Positions 19,998 through 30,499 of a DNA stretch of 64,000 bases are shown piece after piece. This DNA is from Rapana venosa (Eukaryota > Mollusca > Gastropoda > Neogastropoda > Muricidae). The position numbers and the translations under genes are program-made. How positions within the stretch are numbered: position 1 is the stretch's first letter; each line of letters begins with the position of its first letter. The stretch is from NCBI GenBank assembly GCA_028751875.1, contig CM054134.1, positions 68,792,089 to 68,856,088 on the forward strand, read 5' to 3'. The notes beneath the pieces were generated by a model. It saw only the letters and a program-made list of their open reading frames with translations. It searched no databases and was not told the origin of the DNA.

Positions 19998-20420
19998 TTT
20001 TGTTTCAAAGATGATGCAATAAGCACTCGTGTGGTTTATTTTTACAACCAGTCCCCGTGTGTATGCAGTTTTGTCAATTTTGTTATCCGTTCCCATCGGC
20101 ACACTATGGCCTAACTCTTCCGAAAAGCGGAACGGGTTTTTAACGTGTGCGCAAGATGTTCTGCGTGCTTTAGCACAGGGGACCTCGGTTTATAGTCTCA
20201 TCCCGAGGACTTTTGGGGAGAGTGGTGTTTTTATTTTTTTTTAATTTTATTCTTTTATTTTATTGTTTTATATCGAGGATAATGGAATAAGCACTTATGT
20301 GCTGGTCGGCACTGATGTTAACTCCAGAGGAGAAATCCTCTTGAACGAGATTCGAACCCGAGTCAGCATATCACGAGCGCAATGCGTATCACTCTAACCG
20401 TTACATTATCCCGTCCGGGT
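19998..20420 (-). mobile_element. SINE-A copy with a second 3' end inside it
   Basis: 19998-20225 is a SINE-A 3' part. At 20240-20305 a second 'tatcgaggataatggaataa' 3' end appears, joined to 'ggcactgatgttaactccag' and a head at 20345-20418 ('gattcgaacccgagtcagca', 'attatcccgtcc'). This is either two overlapping insertions or a recombinant. Confidence 0.7.
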
Positions 20421-20439
20421 AAGTTAGGAAATGTATGGA

Positions 20440-20600
20440 GACACGACGAGAAACTGGTCACAAGAAGGGGAATGGACCCAAGGAGGTCGAAAATAGACCC
20501 CCAAAAATGTGACAGTAGGAAAAGGGAAAAGGCAGAAACAAAGAGAGGGATAGATAAGAGGGCTGTTGGCAACAAGAATAGGGATAGGGAGGTTAGGAAA
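20440..20600 (+). mobile_element. Family E fragment
   Basis: 'gaatggacccaaggaggtcg', 'aaaatagaccc' and 'gaaacaaagagagggatag' match the central purine-rich part of family E. Confidence 0.5.
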
Positions 20601-20695
20601 TGTATGGAGGAAACATGGCGGGAGATTGGTTGGTCATACCCCCCAACACAATACTGACCTTTTACTACAGAAGGACGAACAAAACTCGACAAATT

Positions 20696-20815
20696 CTTCA
20701 TCGTCGTCGTCGTCGTTGTCGTCGTCGTCGTCATCATCATCATCATCATAGTCGTTGTCGTCATCATCATCACAATCATCATCATCTTCTTCATCATCTT
20801 CTTCTTCGATCACTC
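20696..20815 (+). repeat. (TCG)n/(TCA)n/(TTC)n triplets
   Basis: Impure triplet block, immediately 5' of a family E copy. Confidence 0.9.
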
Positions 20816-21108
20816 AGACAGCAACTATTGTAGTCTGTCATATGAGTGAAAATGCGTTGCTCGGCGTCTGGCCCAGCGCATCCGATTTCGGCGTAAGAAA
20901 GAATTGTTATCTTTTAAGCCTTTCTAGAAAAAAGGCAGCAGAATGGACCAATAAGGCGGAAAATAGACAAGAAGGATGTGGCAAGAAGAAAAGGCACAAG
21001 GCAAAAACAAAGAGAGGGATAGAAAAGAGGGGATTCCCAGTACAGATTTTCCAGAAGGTGGGAATTCCATTTATACTAACAGGCCCCTGGCATCTCTACA
21101 CGAGGGAG
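20806..21108 (+). mobile_element. Family E copy with altered hairpin stem
   Basis: The 5' end reads 'cactcagacagcaactattg' and 'agtctgtcatatgagtg', where other copies have cgctca and tgagcg. Both stem arms changed in a pairing-preserving way. The part around 'gcgcctgacaagtcagg' is deleted. It ends 'tatactaacaggcccctggc'. Confidence 0.75.
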
Positions 21109-21606
21109 CTCGACAAATAATTAACAGTTGAAGAAAAACAGAACTCCAAACAGGATCACTACCTTTACCATAGAATGCGAAATGAAACTTGACATTTTAT
21201 TATAATCAACAGTTATGGACAAAAAGGAGTCTAAAGCACCATATTCTGATAAGATAATCATAGATGCTAAACAGAAGTAAGAGGAAAACATGAAAAGAAT
21301 GAAGTTGGGAGTGGCGGCTATAACACAGAGAAGCTGTACCTGTAAAGTTTAAGCGATTCACTGGGGACATTGCATACCATTTTGTTAAAACGCTGTTATT
21401 TTCTCGAATTCGTACTGCAAAGTAAGCCCTGTGATACTTTTAAAGTCCGTCTGTCACTTAAAGGCTTGTACTTGACCAGGTTAAAGTCAAGGTCATGCTG
21501 ACGGCTTTCTCTGGCGCTGTTTTTTTATGATGTTATTGTGATATATATCTATCTCCGTTACACATTAGAACATCGCCGATTTGAGGTATAGTATTATAAC
21601 ATGTTG
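21109..21606. other. No gene or repeat recognised
   Basis: Unique-looking AT-rich sequence between a family E copy and a TGTAT-type tract. Confidence 0.4.
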
Positions 21607-21768
21607 TCTTTTGTTGTGTTGTGTTGTGTTTTGTTGAATTGTATTGGATTATACAGTATTGTACTGTTGTGTTGTTTGAGTTGCGTTGTATTGTAGGTTT
21701 TGTGTTGCATTGTATTGTGTTTCATTGTGTTGTATTGTATTGTATTGTATTGTATTGTACTATTTTGC
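21607..21768 (+). repeat. Degenerate (TTGTA/TTGTG)n array
   Basis: Pentanucleotide-like units such as 'tgtattgtattgtattgta' at 21730-21760, with looser TTGTG forms before. Confidence 0.85.
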
Positions 21769-21839
21769 GCAGTTATCCTCAACAGACTGGTCACTGTCTC
21801 TGAGCAAAATATCCCAGTTTTAGACCAGGTCGAAGCGAC

Positions 21840-22860
21840 GAAGACATGATTTTTACCGGTAGACAGACGGCTGCAGTACACTGCACTGAGCAAAACGTAC
21901 GCCCATGCTCTGTTTTTACTGACCTGACAAAAGCCTTTGATACTGTCAACAAGAATGTTCTTCGGACGGCCCTTCAATGCACTGGACGCCCGCAAGAAAT
22001 TCACACAAACAGCTCTTTCATGAAGGCATGACTGGCTTAAGTCCAGTCCAATGGGGAAGCTACAGAGATAAACAATGGTGTAAAGCAGGGCAGTGTCCTA
22101 GCCCCATTCTTTTTCTTCACATGTATGCTGTAAGCAAGGACCTCGAGAAAGAAGTGTATATTCGCTATCGTCCAGATGGTTCTAGTTCTCTCTTTGCCAT
22201 CCGCAGCCTCAGAGCAGAAACAAAGACTGTTCATGATCTCCTTCAGGAACTCCTCTTCACTGGTGACTATGCACTTATAGCCCATGGGTAGTCTGACTTT
22301 CTCAACGCAAAGCTGTAAACCGCAAGGAGTGGTGCGGAAAGCTGGTTGCAAAAGTGGTGCCCCAACGGTCCACAAGACTACGGGATAGGTGAAGATGAAG
22401 GCGAAGTCTGATTTTCAATTTGATACGCGACCATTTTCTCAGTGGTTCAGTGTGACAATCAGTCCGAGCAAGACTGAAGTGCTATCGCCGCAGATGGTAC
22501 CAGGCTTTCAAACTCACTGCTTCAAATACCTGGGCAGCAGCCATCTCTCACGATGAAACCTTCAATAAACACATTCATGCCCTATTAGCAAAGCACGCCA
22601 GGCACTGGGAAGGCTTTGAAAAAGGGTGCTACACCAGAGCAACAGACGTCTGTCAACAAAACTGAAATTGTTCAATACACTGATCCTTCCTCCCCTCCTC
22701 TGTGGATACGACTCTTGGTTATTGTGCCAAAGACATATCAACCCCCCTGAAAACTCCCACAGACCAGTACTTCACTCCATACTTGGACTCCTGTGGCAGG
22801 ATTGCATGACCAAACTAGGCAGCGCCCCCAATGCCTCCTCAAGGAATGAAGAGAGATGAT
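21840..22860 (+). pseudogene. Decayed RTE-type LINE reverse transcriptase
   Basis: Frameshifted pieces read like an RTE-clade reverse transcriptase in the right order: 'VFTDLTKAFDTVNKNVLRTA' (RT block 1-2), 'YRPDGSSSLFAIRSLRAETK', 'DLLQELLFTGDYALIAHG' (site of the FADD motif, here lost), then 'STKLKLFNTLILPPLLCGYD' and 'ILGLLWQDCMTKLG'. At least three frame breaks and the missing active-site Asp pair mark it as dead. A foreign LINE 3' tail sits inside at 22305-22400. Confidence 0.75.
22305..22400 (+). mobile_element. RTE-type LINE 3' tail fragment
   Basis: 'gcggaaagctggttgcaaaa', 'ccccaacggtccacaagact', 'acgggataggtgaagatgaa'. The same tail occurs at 29440, 37430 and, inverted, at 29074 and 39747. 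The 'ggtgaa' hexamer run is its 3' terminus. Confidence 0.65.
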
Positions 22861-22864
22861 GTAC

Positions 22865-22965
22865 TACACATTCAAAGTCAAATCAAAGCCAAACTTTTAT
22901 TTTGGAGATGGTACATTGAATAAGCACATTCTAGGTACATGTAAGCTGGGCAGTTCAGTGCATTT
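22865..22965 (-). repeat. Element 3' end with TCAAA-rich tail
   Basis: 'gagatggtacattgaataag' also occurs at 63232 (gatggtacgttgaataag) next to (TCAAG)n. Read on the minus strand, it ends in TTGAC/TTTGA repeats. Confidence 0.5.
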
Positions 22966-23057
22966 CTCACCTCTATTTCTTTCTAAACTTTCACATAGAA
23001 GTAAGAAATGAAGGGTGCTGCTTAAAGTTTTTTTTTAAAGTTAAAAAACAAGTGTGG

Positions 23058-23335
23058 ATCAGTCAGCCAGCCAGTCAGTCTTTCAGCCACCCGATCAGTC
23101 AGCCAGTCTTTCAGCCACCCAACCACCCAATCAGTCAGCCAGCCAGTCAGTCTGTCAGCCACCTAATCAGTCAGCCAGTCTGTCTTTCAGCCACCCAATC
23201 AGCCAGCCAATCAGCCTGTCAGCCGTCTGGACAGTTGGTTGGCTATTATTCAGTCAGCTAGACAGTCTGCCAACATACCAGCCAACCGATCAACCAATCA
23301 GTTAGTCAGTCAGCCAGTCAACTGGCCAGCTATCT
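23058..23335 (+). repeat. CAGTCAGC-type minisatellite
   Basis: About 275 bp of interleaved 'cagtcagccagtcagtc', 'tttcagccacc' and 'caatcagc' blocks with a basic 4-bp CAGT/CAGC rhythm and longer 30-40 bp super-units. Confidence 0.85.
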
Positions 23336-23499
23336 CTGCAGTCAATCCAACATGCACCTTTTACTATATTATATCTAAAACAGTCACATTAGGGGTTTTT
23401 TCCTGTTCCGATGAACTCTCTCCCTCTCTTTCTCTCTGTCTCTTCCTCTGGGCAAGGACCAGATGAAAAAAAAGTAAATGCTTATCTGTAATACTTCAT

Positions 23500-23548
23500 A
23501 AATATTCATTCATTCATTCATTCATTCATTCTCTCTCTCTCTCTTTCT
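23500..23548 (+). repeat. (ATTC)n then (CT)n
   Basis: Short pure ATTC run at 23503-23531 followed by CT. Confidence 0.9.
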
Positions 23549-24428
23549 TGTTTCCATATTACTGTCTCACCGAGTCGTAACGAGCTTTCCGACGACAGAA
23601 CATACTACAGGCATTAAAATACACTTAAAAAAAAATCTGACCCACTCCAAGGCACTGCACACGTTTGCAGATGTAAGGAAACTAGACAACAAGAGAGGGC
23701 ATCAAGTCTCTTAGGTAATGCTTTCCTTCACAGGCCATTCGGCAAAAAGAAGGGGAGATAATTATGTGGACTACGTAACTTGACCTCTGTCCGACATGTG
23801 GATACTTCGCACGCTCAAGACTTCACCGTTCAAGAGATTGAAAGGTCATTAAATAGGAGAGAAAAAAAAAACGGCTGAAGTTTTTGTTTCTTCAAAATTT
23901 CAGAGTAAGCCTTCAGTTATTTTTCTTTCAAATAAACGACAAACAGTTTTGATTAGTTTATAAAAGTTTCCATTTTTCATGAGTACCTTTTGCCGTTGCT
24001 GTTGTTGTTGTTGTTGTTGTTGCTGCTGTTTTAATGTGTAAATTATTCACAGCACCCCCTGTCTGCTTTATGTGTATACTTTTGGTTAAGTTTTACTTCC
24101 CCAAGTGACCAGTATCATTATAAATGATGCAAAACTGAAACATCAAAGAAGCAAATCGCGAGCAGGACTGGATTGTATACCACTTCGCAATCACTTGTCA
24201 GTCACGGCAGATTTCTCTGGGTGACATTCAGGCTTCTTTCCCCCGGGAAGGGTGCGCGGGGTACCGATGGCTGCCAAAGACATCCCAGCGCTTAGGTAAT
24301 CGATCCTCTGTCAGCTTCGTGACCCGGTCAGTGGCTCTGAAAACCTTGGCTGCTAGCTGGATGACTGGGGTGTTTTCTGGAAGCGAACAATGACATGATA
24401 TTGCAGGCTTTTTTGTGTCCTTTTTTCA
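23549..24428. other. No gene; (GTT)n at 23999-24030
   Basis: Unique-looking DNA with one short triplet run. No domain-bearing frame is seen. Confidence 0.4.
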
Positions 24429-24715
24429 GTGCTTGGGAGGCACCGTGGTAGAGTGGTTTAGGCGGTCAACTCGTAATCCAGAGGTCGCGGGTTCGATCCC
24501 CGCTCGGCTCGGTGTTGTGTCCTTGGGAAAGACACTTTACTCCTATTTTCCTCACTCCACCCAGGTGTACGTACAAGTGGGTACCAGCTCTGCTGGGGAA
24601 GTATCTGGCGACAGACTAGCGTCCTGTCACAGGGGTGGTGAAAAACCATCAGTTCGCTTAACGCTACAGAAACCGGGATAAGCTCCGGCTCTATGGGCCT
24701 TCTGGCTCGAAAGAA
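24429..24715 (+). mobile_element. SINE-D, tRNA-headed, single copy
   Basis: Head 'ggcaccgtggtagagtggtt' (A box) and 'tcgcgggttcgatccccgct' (B box) is close to a real tRNA. Then come 'tgtgtccttgggaaagacac' and 'gtacaagtgggtacc'. The 3' end reads 'gggataagctccggctctat'. The 'ccttgggaaagacac' motif after the head is widespread in animal SINEs. It is unrelated in body to SINE-A, B or C. Confidence 0.8.
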
Positions 24716-24839
24716 CATACCTCTTTTTTCAGTGCAGGATTTTTCATGTGAATGCCCGATCTCAGTTCTTTGCATGTGTGTCTACATTTAAGAGGTGTAA
24801 GGCATCAGCAGGTCTGCAGATGAACAAGTCCCTAGCCTT

Positions 24840-24912
24840 GATACTACTACTACTACTGCTACTGCTGCTGCTGCTGCTACTACTTCTTCTTCTTCTACTA
24901 CTACCTCTACTA

Positions 24913-24986
<74 letters not shown>

Positions 24987-25125
24987 ACTACTACTACTGC
25001 TGCTGCTGCTACTGCTCCTCCTCTACTACTACTGCTGCTGCTGCTGCTGCTCTATACTACTACTACTTACTTCTACTACTACTACTACTGCTGCTGCTAC
25101 TGCTCCTCCTCCTCTTACTACTACT
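24840..25125 (+). repeat. (CTA)n/(CTG)n triplet block
   Basis: About 285 bp of alternating pure CTA and CTG runs, with TTC and CTC patches. Confidence 0.95.
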
Positions 25126-25126
25126 A

Positions 25127-25390
25127 CCCTATTATGGAATTTTTATAGCGCTGAATCTTGTAAGGCAAACAAACCAAAGCGCTTAGCAAACAAATCAAAG
25201 CGTTTAGCAAACAAACCAAAGCGCTTAGCAAACAAATCAAAGCGTTTAGCAAACAAACCAAAGCGTTTAGCAAACAAATCAAAGCGCTTAAACCAAAACG
25301 CTTAGCAAACAAACCAAAGCGTTTAGCAAACAAATCAAAGCGCTTAGCTAACAAATCAAAGCGCTTAGCAAACAAATCAAAGCGCTAATG
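25127..25390 (-). repeat. Family F tail expanded as a 21-bp array
   Basis: 'tttttatagcgctgaatctt' is the family F tail. Its own 'acaaatcaaagcgcttagca' segment is then repeated about ten times at 21-bp spacing (25165-25387), with c/t variants at two positions. Confidence 0.9.
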
Positions 25391-26149
25391 ATGCACCATG
25401 GAGAGTGGAATGAAAATAGCTTCTACACCATTGAGGTCGGGTAGCCGATAGCCTTACGAACTCGGCTGCTATGCCCTTTTCTTTATTTCATTAATTACTA
25501 GTAGGAATCAATGATGTAATGTCACCGGCAGGTACAGCATTCACGTCAGTTGATTTAAGCAGTTTCTTCTCTAGAAAATCCCAGTACAATGTCAAAAGCG
25601 AATAAGGCAGGACGACAAATCCCTTCACAGAAATTCCTCTCTCAAAGTGCCCAGGTATTCTTCACAGAGGTGCGTGCTACAAATGAAAGGTCACAAACTA
25701 CCTATTCTCCTGCAAATAAAGAAAAGAGCTAATTTGATAAATACCCAAACTTATCAAAGAATGAAAACAAGAAGTTGTGGAACAAGAAGAATAGGTCCAG
25801 GCCATTACCTAAGGGATATAGGATACTGCCAAACAGAATTGCAGAAGTAAATATTTCTGACATATGAAGCAGAGACAGGACTTATATCAAGACAAAGACA
25901 CAGCAGACTATACACAAACAGAATCAATACCACCACCACCCCCCCCCAAAAAAAAAAAAATCACACGGAATCGTTCACTAATTACACGAGGAAGGCAAAT
26001 GAAAGGCAATATATACTGAGAGTGGCAAGAAATTCAACTACAAATGTATAAAGTCAAAACCATCTACCTATGAACGAAAACAGTAACATGAATTGGTGAG
26101 TCTCCTAGCTTTATCATTTCAGACCTGCTCATGAATTCTCTGACAAAGC
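25391..26149. other. No gene recognised
   Basis: AT-rich DNA with a short A run near 25948. The open frame at 25647-25850 shows no domain. Confidence 0.4.
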
Positions 26150-26515
26150 TTCTTCTTTGTCATCGTCGAACGCTCAGACGGCAATTAGTATTGTCTGTCA
26201 TATGAACAGAAGCGAGCTAAACTGCCGTTAAGCGCCTGACAAGTCAGGCCCAGCGCATCCGACTTCGGCATGGGAGACAACTGTTACCTTTTAAGGTTGT
26301 TTTTTTTTTGGGGGGGGGGGGGGGGGGAGGGGGAGGCAGGAGAATGGACCAAGAAGGCAGACAAATAGACAATAAGGAGGTGACAGGAGGAAAAAAACCA
26401 AGGCATAAACAGAGGGATCGAAAAGGGGGAATTCCTAGTACAGAATTTCCAGAGAGCGAGGATGCTATTTATACTGACAGCCTCCCACCCCCACCCCCGG
26501 CACCCCACGGTGGGA
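26150..26515 (+). mobile_element. Family E copy with internal poly-G
   Basis: 'aacgctcagacggcaattag' to 'ctgacagcctcccacc..ccacgg'. The 'gcgcctgacaagtcaggccc' hairpin is kept. A G run interrupts it at about 26310-26330. Confidence 0.75.
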
Positions 26516-26574
26516 ATCTGACAATTCTAGAAACTGCAAATGAGCTCAAAGACAAAGAGACCTTTCTTATTTGT

Positions 26575-26945
26575 TTATTTATTTTTTTCATTTATTTATT
26601 CATTTATTTATTTATTCTTATATTCCATTATTCCAAGGATGATGGAATAAGCAGAGATTTTTTTTTACATCTAGTCCCCGTGTGTATGCAATTTTGTAAA
26701 TGTCATCCGTTCCCACCATCACATAATGGCCTACTCTTCCGAAAAGCGGAACGGGTTTTAACGTGTGCGCAAGATGTTCTGCGTGCGTTCGCACACAGGG
26801 TCTCGATTTATAGTCCCACCCAAAGGACTTTTAGGGAGAGTGGGAGTCAGGCTGATGTTAAACTCCAGAGGAAAAATCCTCTTGAACGAGGTTCGAACCC
26901 GGGTCAGCAGATGCATCACTCTGACCACCAGGCTATCCCGTCCCC
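26575..26945 (-). mobile_element. SINE-A, near full length
   Basis: From an ATTT-rich 3' tail and 'ccaaggatgatggaataagc' to the head complement 'gaggttcgaacccgggtcag' and 'accaggctatcccgtccc'. Confidence 0.85.
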
Positions 26946-27055
26946 CCTGTGTGTGTGTGTGTGTTGCATGTCCATGCGCGCCCATGTAACCAACCAGCAC
27001 AAGCTGACATACATTTTTTGAGTCTCGTCTCCACGTGCTAGTCTACGTACGCAAG

Positions 27056-27060
27056 ACACA

Positions 27061-27091
<31 letters not shown>

Positions 27092-27306
27092 GCGCGCACA
27101 CACACACACCGCACAAACACAACACACACATACACACACACACGTACGCCAGACACACACAACACACACACACACGCACGCACACAAAATCACACGACGC
27201 GCGCACACACACACACACCACACACACATCACACACACGACGCGCACACACACACACACATACACACATACGCACACACAACACACACACGCACGCGCCA
27301 CACACA

Positions 27307-27347
<41 letters not shown>

Positions 27348-27417
27348 GACGCACGCACCACGTTTTGTTAAATTTCATGTACCCCTTGGTTTTTTTTCTT
27401 GAAATAAAATCTTGAAT

Positions 27418-27450
<33 letters not shown>

Positions 27451-27510
27451 CACACACGCGCGCGCGCCGCGCGCACGCACGCACGCACGCACACACGCAC
27501 GCACGTACGT
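27056..27510 (+). repeat. CA/CG tracts with (CG)n core
   Basis: Impure CA at 27056-27345 with a pure CG core at about 27077-27098. A short LINE-like 3' end 'gaaataaaatcttgaatctc' follows at 27399-27420, then CA/CG at 27421-27510. Confidence 0.9.
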
Positions 27511-27762
27511 CAGGGGCCGAAATGGATCAGGGGAGCACACTTTTCAATGACTCTCGACCTTCGTAGCCAAATCTGCTTGGCCCAGCTGACGTGAGGTGAG
27601 GCTGGCTAGCTATAATTAGGCTGCCTTGCTATACTAGCTGGTACACGCTGTCGATAAGATTAGGGGCGAGAGGGGTCAGCAATAACATCACGATCTGCTG
27701 ATACAGTTTTTGAAAGATTGAAACCCTTGCCTGCCCGACTTTCTTTCTTTCCTTGAATCTAA

Positions 27763-27808
27763 GGGAGAGAGGAGGGAGGGAAGAGGGGAGAGAGAGAGGA
27801 GGAGAGAG

Positions 27809-27852
<44 letters not shown>

Positions 27853-27984
27853 GAGAGAGAGGAGGGAGGAGGGTGGGGAGAGAGAGAGGGAGGGAGGGAC
27901 AGAGAGATTCAAATTCTTTGTGTGTGTGTGTGGTGAGAGGTTCAAATTGTTTTGTGACTGTGTGTGCGCGCGCGTTGTGTAGTG

Positions 27985-28076
<92 letters not shown>

Positions 28077-28200
28077 ATTCAAGTTCTTGTGTGAGAGAGA
28101 GATTCAAATTCTGTGTGTTTTGTGTGTGTGTGGCGATTCAATTTCTTGTGAGAGTGAGAGAGCGATTCAAGTTCTTGTGAGAGAGAGCGAGTGCTGTCAG
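27763..28200 (+). repeat. GA tracts alternating with 'gattcaa' spacers
   Basis: GA blocks at 27763-27905 and 28000-28075 and shorter ones beyond are separated by GT-rich spacers. At least six spacers carry 'gattcaaattctt'- or 'gattcaagttctt'-like sequence (27907, 27941, 28075, 28102, 28134, 28164). Confidence 0.85.
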
Positions 28201-28394
28201 CTGTTCAATTTTCTGTCTTAAAAAAAAGAAGGGGGAGGGGATATATGTCACAGATATAATATCTACATTTTTGTTGTTGTGACATGTGCATACTGAACGA
28301 GATTTGTTTACAATCTCAAATTACAGGTTATTGCGATTTTTGTGACTTTGACTGGCAAAAGAGTAGGTTATGTAACATGTTATCTATTCCGGAT

Positions 28395-28492
28395 AAAACA
28401 CACACACACACTCTCATACACGCACGCACGCACGCCGCGCGCGCGCACACACACACACACACGTGTACGCACGCAGATACGCATGCAGGTAC

Positions 28493-28529
<37 letters not shown>

Positions 28530-28722
28530 CACATTAAAATCTTCATTGGTTCCCATTATTTGTTATTTCCATTATTTGTTGTGTCAAATAAGTCTACATG
28601 ATTTAAATGGCAATAAAATATTCTGAATCTGAATCACACACACACACACACCACACCCCACACACACACACACACACACAACCACACACACACACACACA
28701 CAACACACACACACACCACCGT
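28395..28722 (+). repeat. CA tracts around an element 3' end
   Basis: CA/CG at 28395-28530, then 'ggcaataaaatattctgaat' (polyadenylation-like 3' end, to 28635), then CA at 28636-28722. Compare 27399. Confidence 0.85.
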
Positions 28723-28844
28723 TATGACGTAAAAGTGTCTTTTTAAAGAAAGCGTTTTGATTTTTATCTATTAATTTATTTTATTCATTCATTCTTTTTT
28801 TCCGGAGACAGCCTGCCATTGTCTGAGGCATTATTTATGGATTT

Positions 28845-29125
28845 TTTTTCCCTCGGTTAGAGCTCCAGGTCCGCCATTTCAGCGTATGCGACCGTTGTTG
28901 CCACTGTTAAGGTAGCCGCATTCCAACTTCGAAGCTGATGTCTAAACACGATGCCGCTGTGCATGCATTTTGAAATACATTTATTTTCTATCCTTTTTTC
29001 CACCGGCATCAATGACCTACTCTTCCAAAACGCAGAACGAGTTTTTAACGTGTGCGCAAGATGTTCATTTGCAACCAGCTTCCTCCACTCCCCGCGGTCC
29101 TACAGAAAGCAGAGAACCGTTATTT
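28845..29125 (-). mobile_element. Mosaic of SINE-B, SINE-A and LINE-tail pieces
   Basis: 28845-28965 SINE-B 3' part; 28990-29073 SINE-A middle; 29074-29112 inverted RTE tail ('gcaaccagcttcctccactc'). All three are minus-oriented fragments. Confidence 0.6.
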
Positions 29126-29437
29126 ATTTATTTATTCTTTTATATATGTGCTTTTTTTTACATCCAGTCCCCGTGTGTATGCCGTTTTGTAAATTTTGTC
29201 ATCCATTCCCACTGGTACACAATAGCCTACTCTACGAAAAGCGGAACAGGATTTAACGTGTGCGCAAGATGTTCTGCGTGCGAGGGACTCGGTTTATAGT
29301 CTCATCCGAAAGAATTTTGGGGAGAGTGGAGTCTGCACTAATGTTAACTCCAGGGGAAAGTATCCCCTTGAACGGGAATCGAACCCGGGTCGTCAGATTG
29401 CGAGTGCAATGTTCTAACCACTAGGCTATCCCGTCCC
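29125..29437 (-). mobile_element. SINE-A, full length
   Basis: From 'tttatttattcttttatata' to head 'gaatcgaacccgggtcgtca' and 'actaggctatcccgtccc'. It is flanked by inverted LINE-tail pieces (29076-29103 and 29441-29468). Confidence 0.85.
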
Positions 29438-29593
29438 AAACCGTGGGGAGTGGAGGAAGCTGGATGCAAAATCTTCAGTGGTTCCCATACGATGCACGAG
29501 ACTACGGGATAGGTGAAGGTGAAGGTGAAGATGTTCAACATGCGCTCGCACACGGGGACTCGGTTTACAGTAGCATCTGAAGGACTTTCGCGT

Positions 29594-29624
<31 letters not shown>

Positions 29625-29768
29625 AGGGGTTCGTGTGGATGTTAACGTCACTCCAGGGGGAAAAGAATGCCCTTGAACAGGCATCTCTGGTGTGGTGGCG
29701 CGGGAACCTGGACCGTCAAACAGCAAGCACAGCGTTTTAACCACTAGGCTAGCTAGCCTGCCCCTTTT
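29438..29768. mobile_element. LINE tail (+) joined to SINE-A (-)
   Basis: 29438-29530: RTE tail ending in (GGTGAA)n. 29532-29768: SINE-A without its 3' half, with a G run at 29597-29623 and the head 'accactaggctagctagcct'. Confidence 0.65.
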
Positions 29769-29868
29769 CAAGGAACGAGTTGAAGGTTAGCTCTTTGAGC
29801 ATCAGCTACAGTGATGTGTCAGTAGTTCATGATCTGACCTCTTGGGTCCCCAAACCTGTTCCCAGTGG
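29743..29868 (+). repeat. Left copy of a 125-bp direct repeat
   Basis: 'ccccttttcaaggaacgagt' to 'acctgttcccagtg' recurs at 30347-30475 with roughly 17-20 differences. The SINE-C copy lies between the two. Confidence 0.75.
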
Positions 29869-30267
29869 ATTGGTGGTCTAGAGGTAACACGCCTGCCTAG
29901 AAAGCGAAAAGTCCGGGTCGGAAGTGTGCGGTGGTTCGATCCTCGTTTAGGCCCGAAACTTCTCCCCCATCCATTAGACCATGAGTGGTGGTCTGGTGCG
30001 AGTCTTTCGGATGAGGCGATAAACCGAGGTGCCGTGTGTTACTCAAGTTAAGCGCGCGTAAAAGAACCCACGGCAACAAGAGAGTTGTTCCTGGCTAAAA
30101 TTATATATTAAAAAAAAAGCCACTCTGATAGGGAAACAAATACAGTTGCAGTCAGGGAAAGAAAAGAAATAGTGGGTGGCGCTGCTCTTGTGGCGACGCG
30201 CTCTCCCCGGGGAGGGAGAGCAGCCCGAATTTCACGCACAGAAATCTGCCGTAAAATGAAAATGAAA
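29869..30267 (+). mobile_element. SINE-C copy
   Basis: Head 'ggtggtctagaggtaacacg' and 'ggtggttcgatcctcg'. Then come 'gcgtaaaagaacccacggca', 'acaagagagttgttcctggc', 'gccactctgatagggaaaca', 'gcgacgcgctctccccgggg'. The same family is at 59888. Confidence 0.85.
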
Positions 30268-30343
30268 CCCGGACCAAGATCGAACCTGGACTTTTTGCTT
30301 TCTGGGCAGGTGCGTTACCTCTAGACCACCCGTCCACCACCCC
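30268..30343 (-). mobile_element. Inverted SINE-C head fragment
   Basis: 'agatcgaacctggacttttt', 'gctttctgggcagg' and 'gcgttacctctagaccaccc' are the reverse complement of the SINE-C head, directly abutting the end of the plus-strand copy. Confidence 0.75.
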
Positions 30344-30346
30344 TAA

Positions 30347-30475
30347 CCACTAACTAGGCTATCCTGCCCCCTTTTCAAGGAAAGAGTTGGGAGGTTAGCT
30401 CTGGAGCCTCAGCGACAGTGGTGTGTCAGCAGTTCGTGGCCTCACCTCTTGGGTGCTCAAGTCTGTTCCCATGCA
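30347..30475 (+). repeat. Right copy of the 125-bp direct repeat
   Basis: Begins 'aaccactaactaggctatcc' (a SINE-A head relic, as at 29743) and ends 'agtctgttcccatgcactg'. Confidence 0.75.
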
Positions 30476-30499
30476 CTGCCCCGCCTGTTCCTTCTGGTT

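Noticed and set aside
24429..24502. True tRNA gene (also heads at 15212, 19392, 29869)
   Set aside because: A and B boxes are present, but each continues into a conserved SINE body and recurs or has a SINE-type 3' end; cloverleaf pairing was not convincing by eye.
24748..25305. 185-residue poly-Leu frame with a KRLANK repeat
   Set aside because: Made of CTA/CTG triplets and the 21-bp family F array.
26308..27021. 237-residue frame
   Set aside because: It runs across a poly-G run, family E and a SINE-A copy, so it is a chance read-through of repeats.
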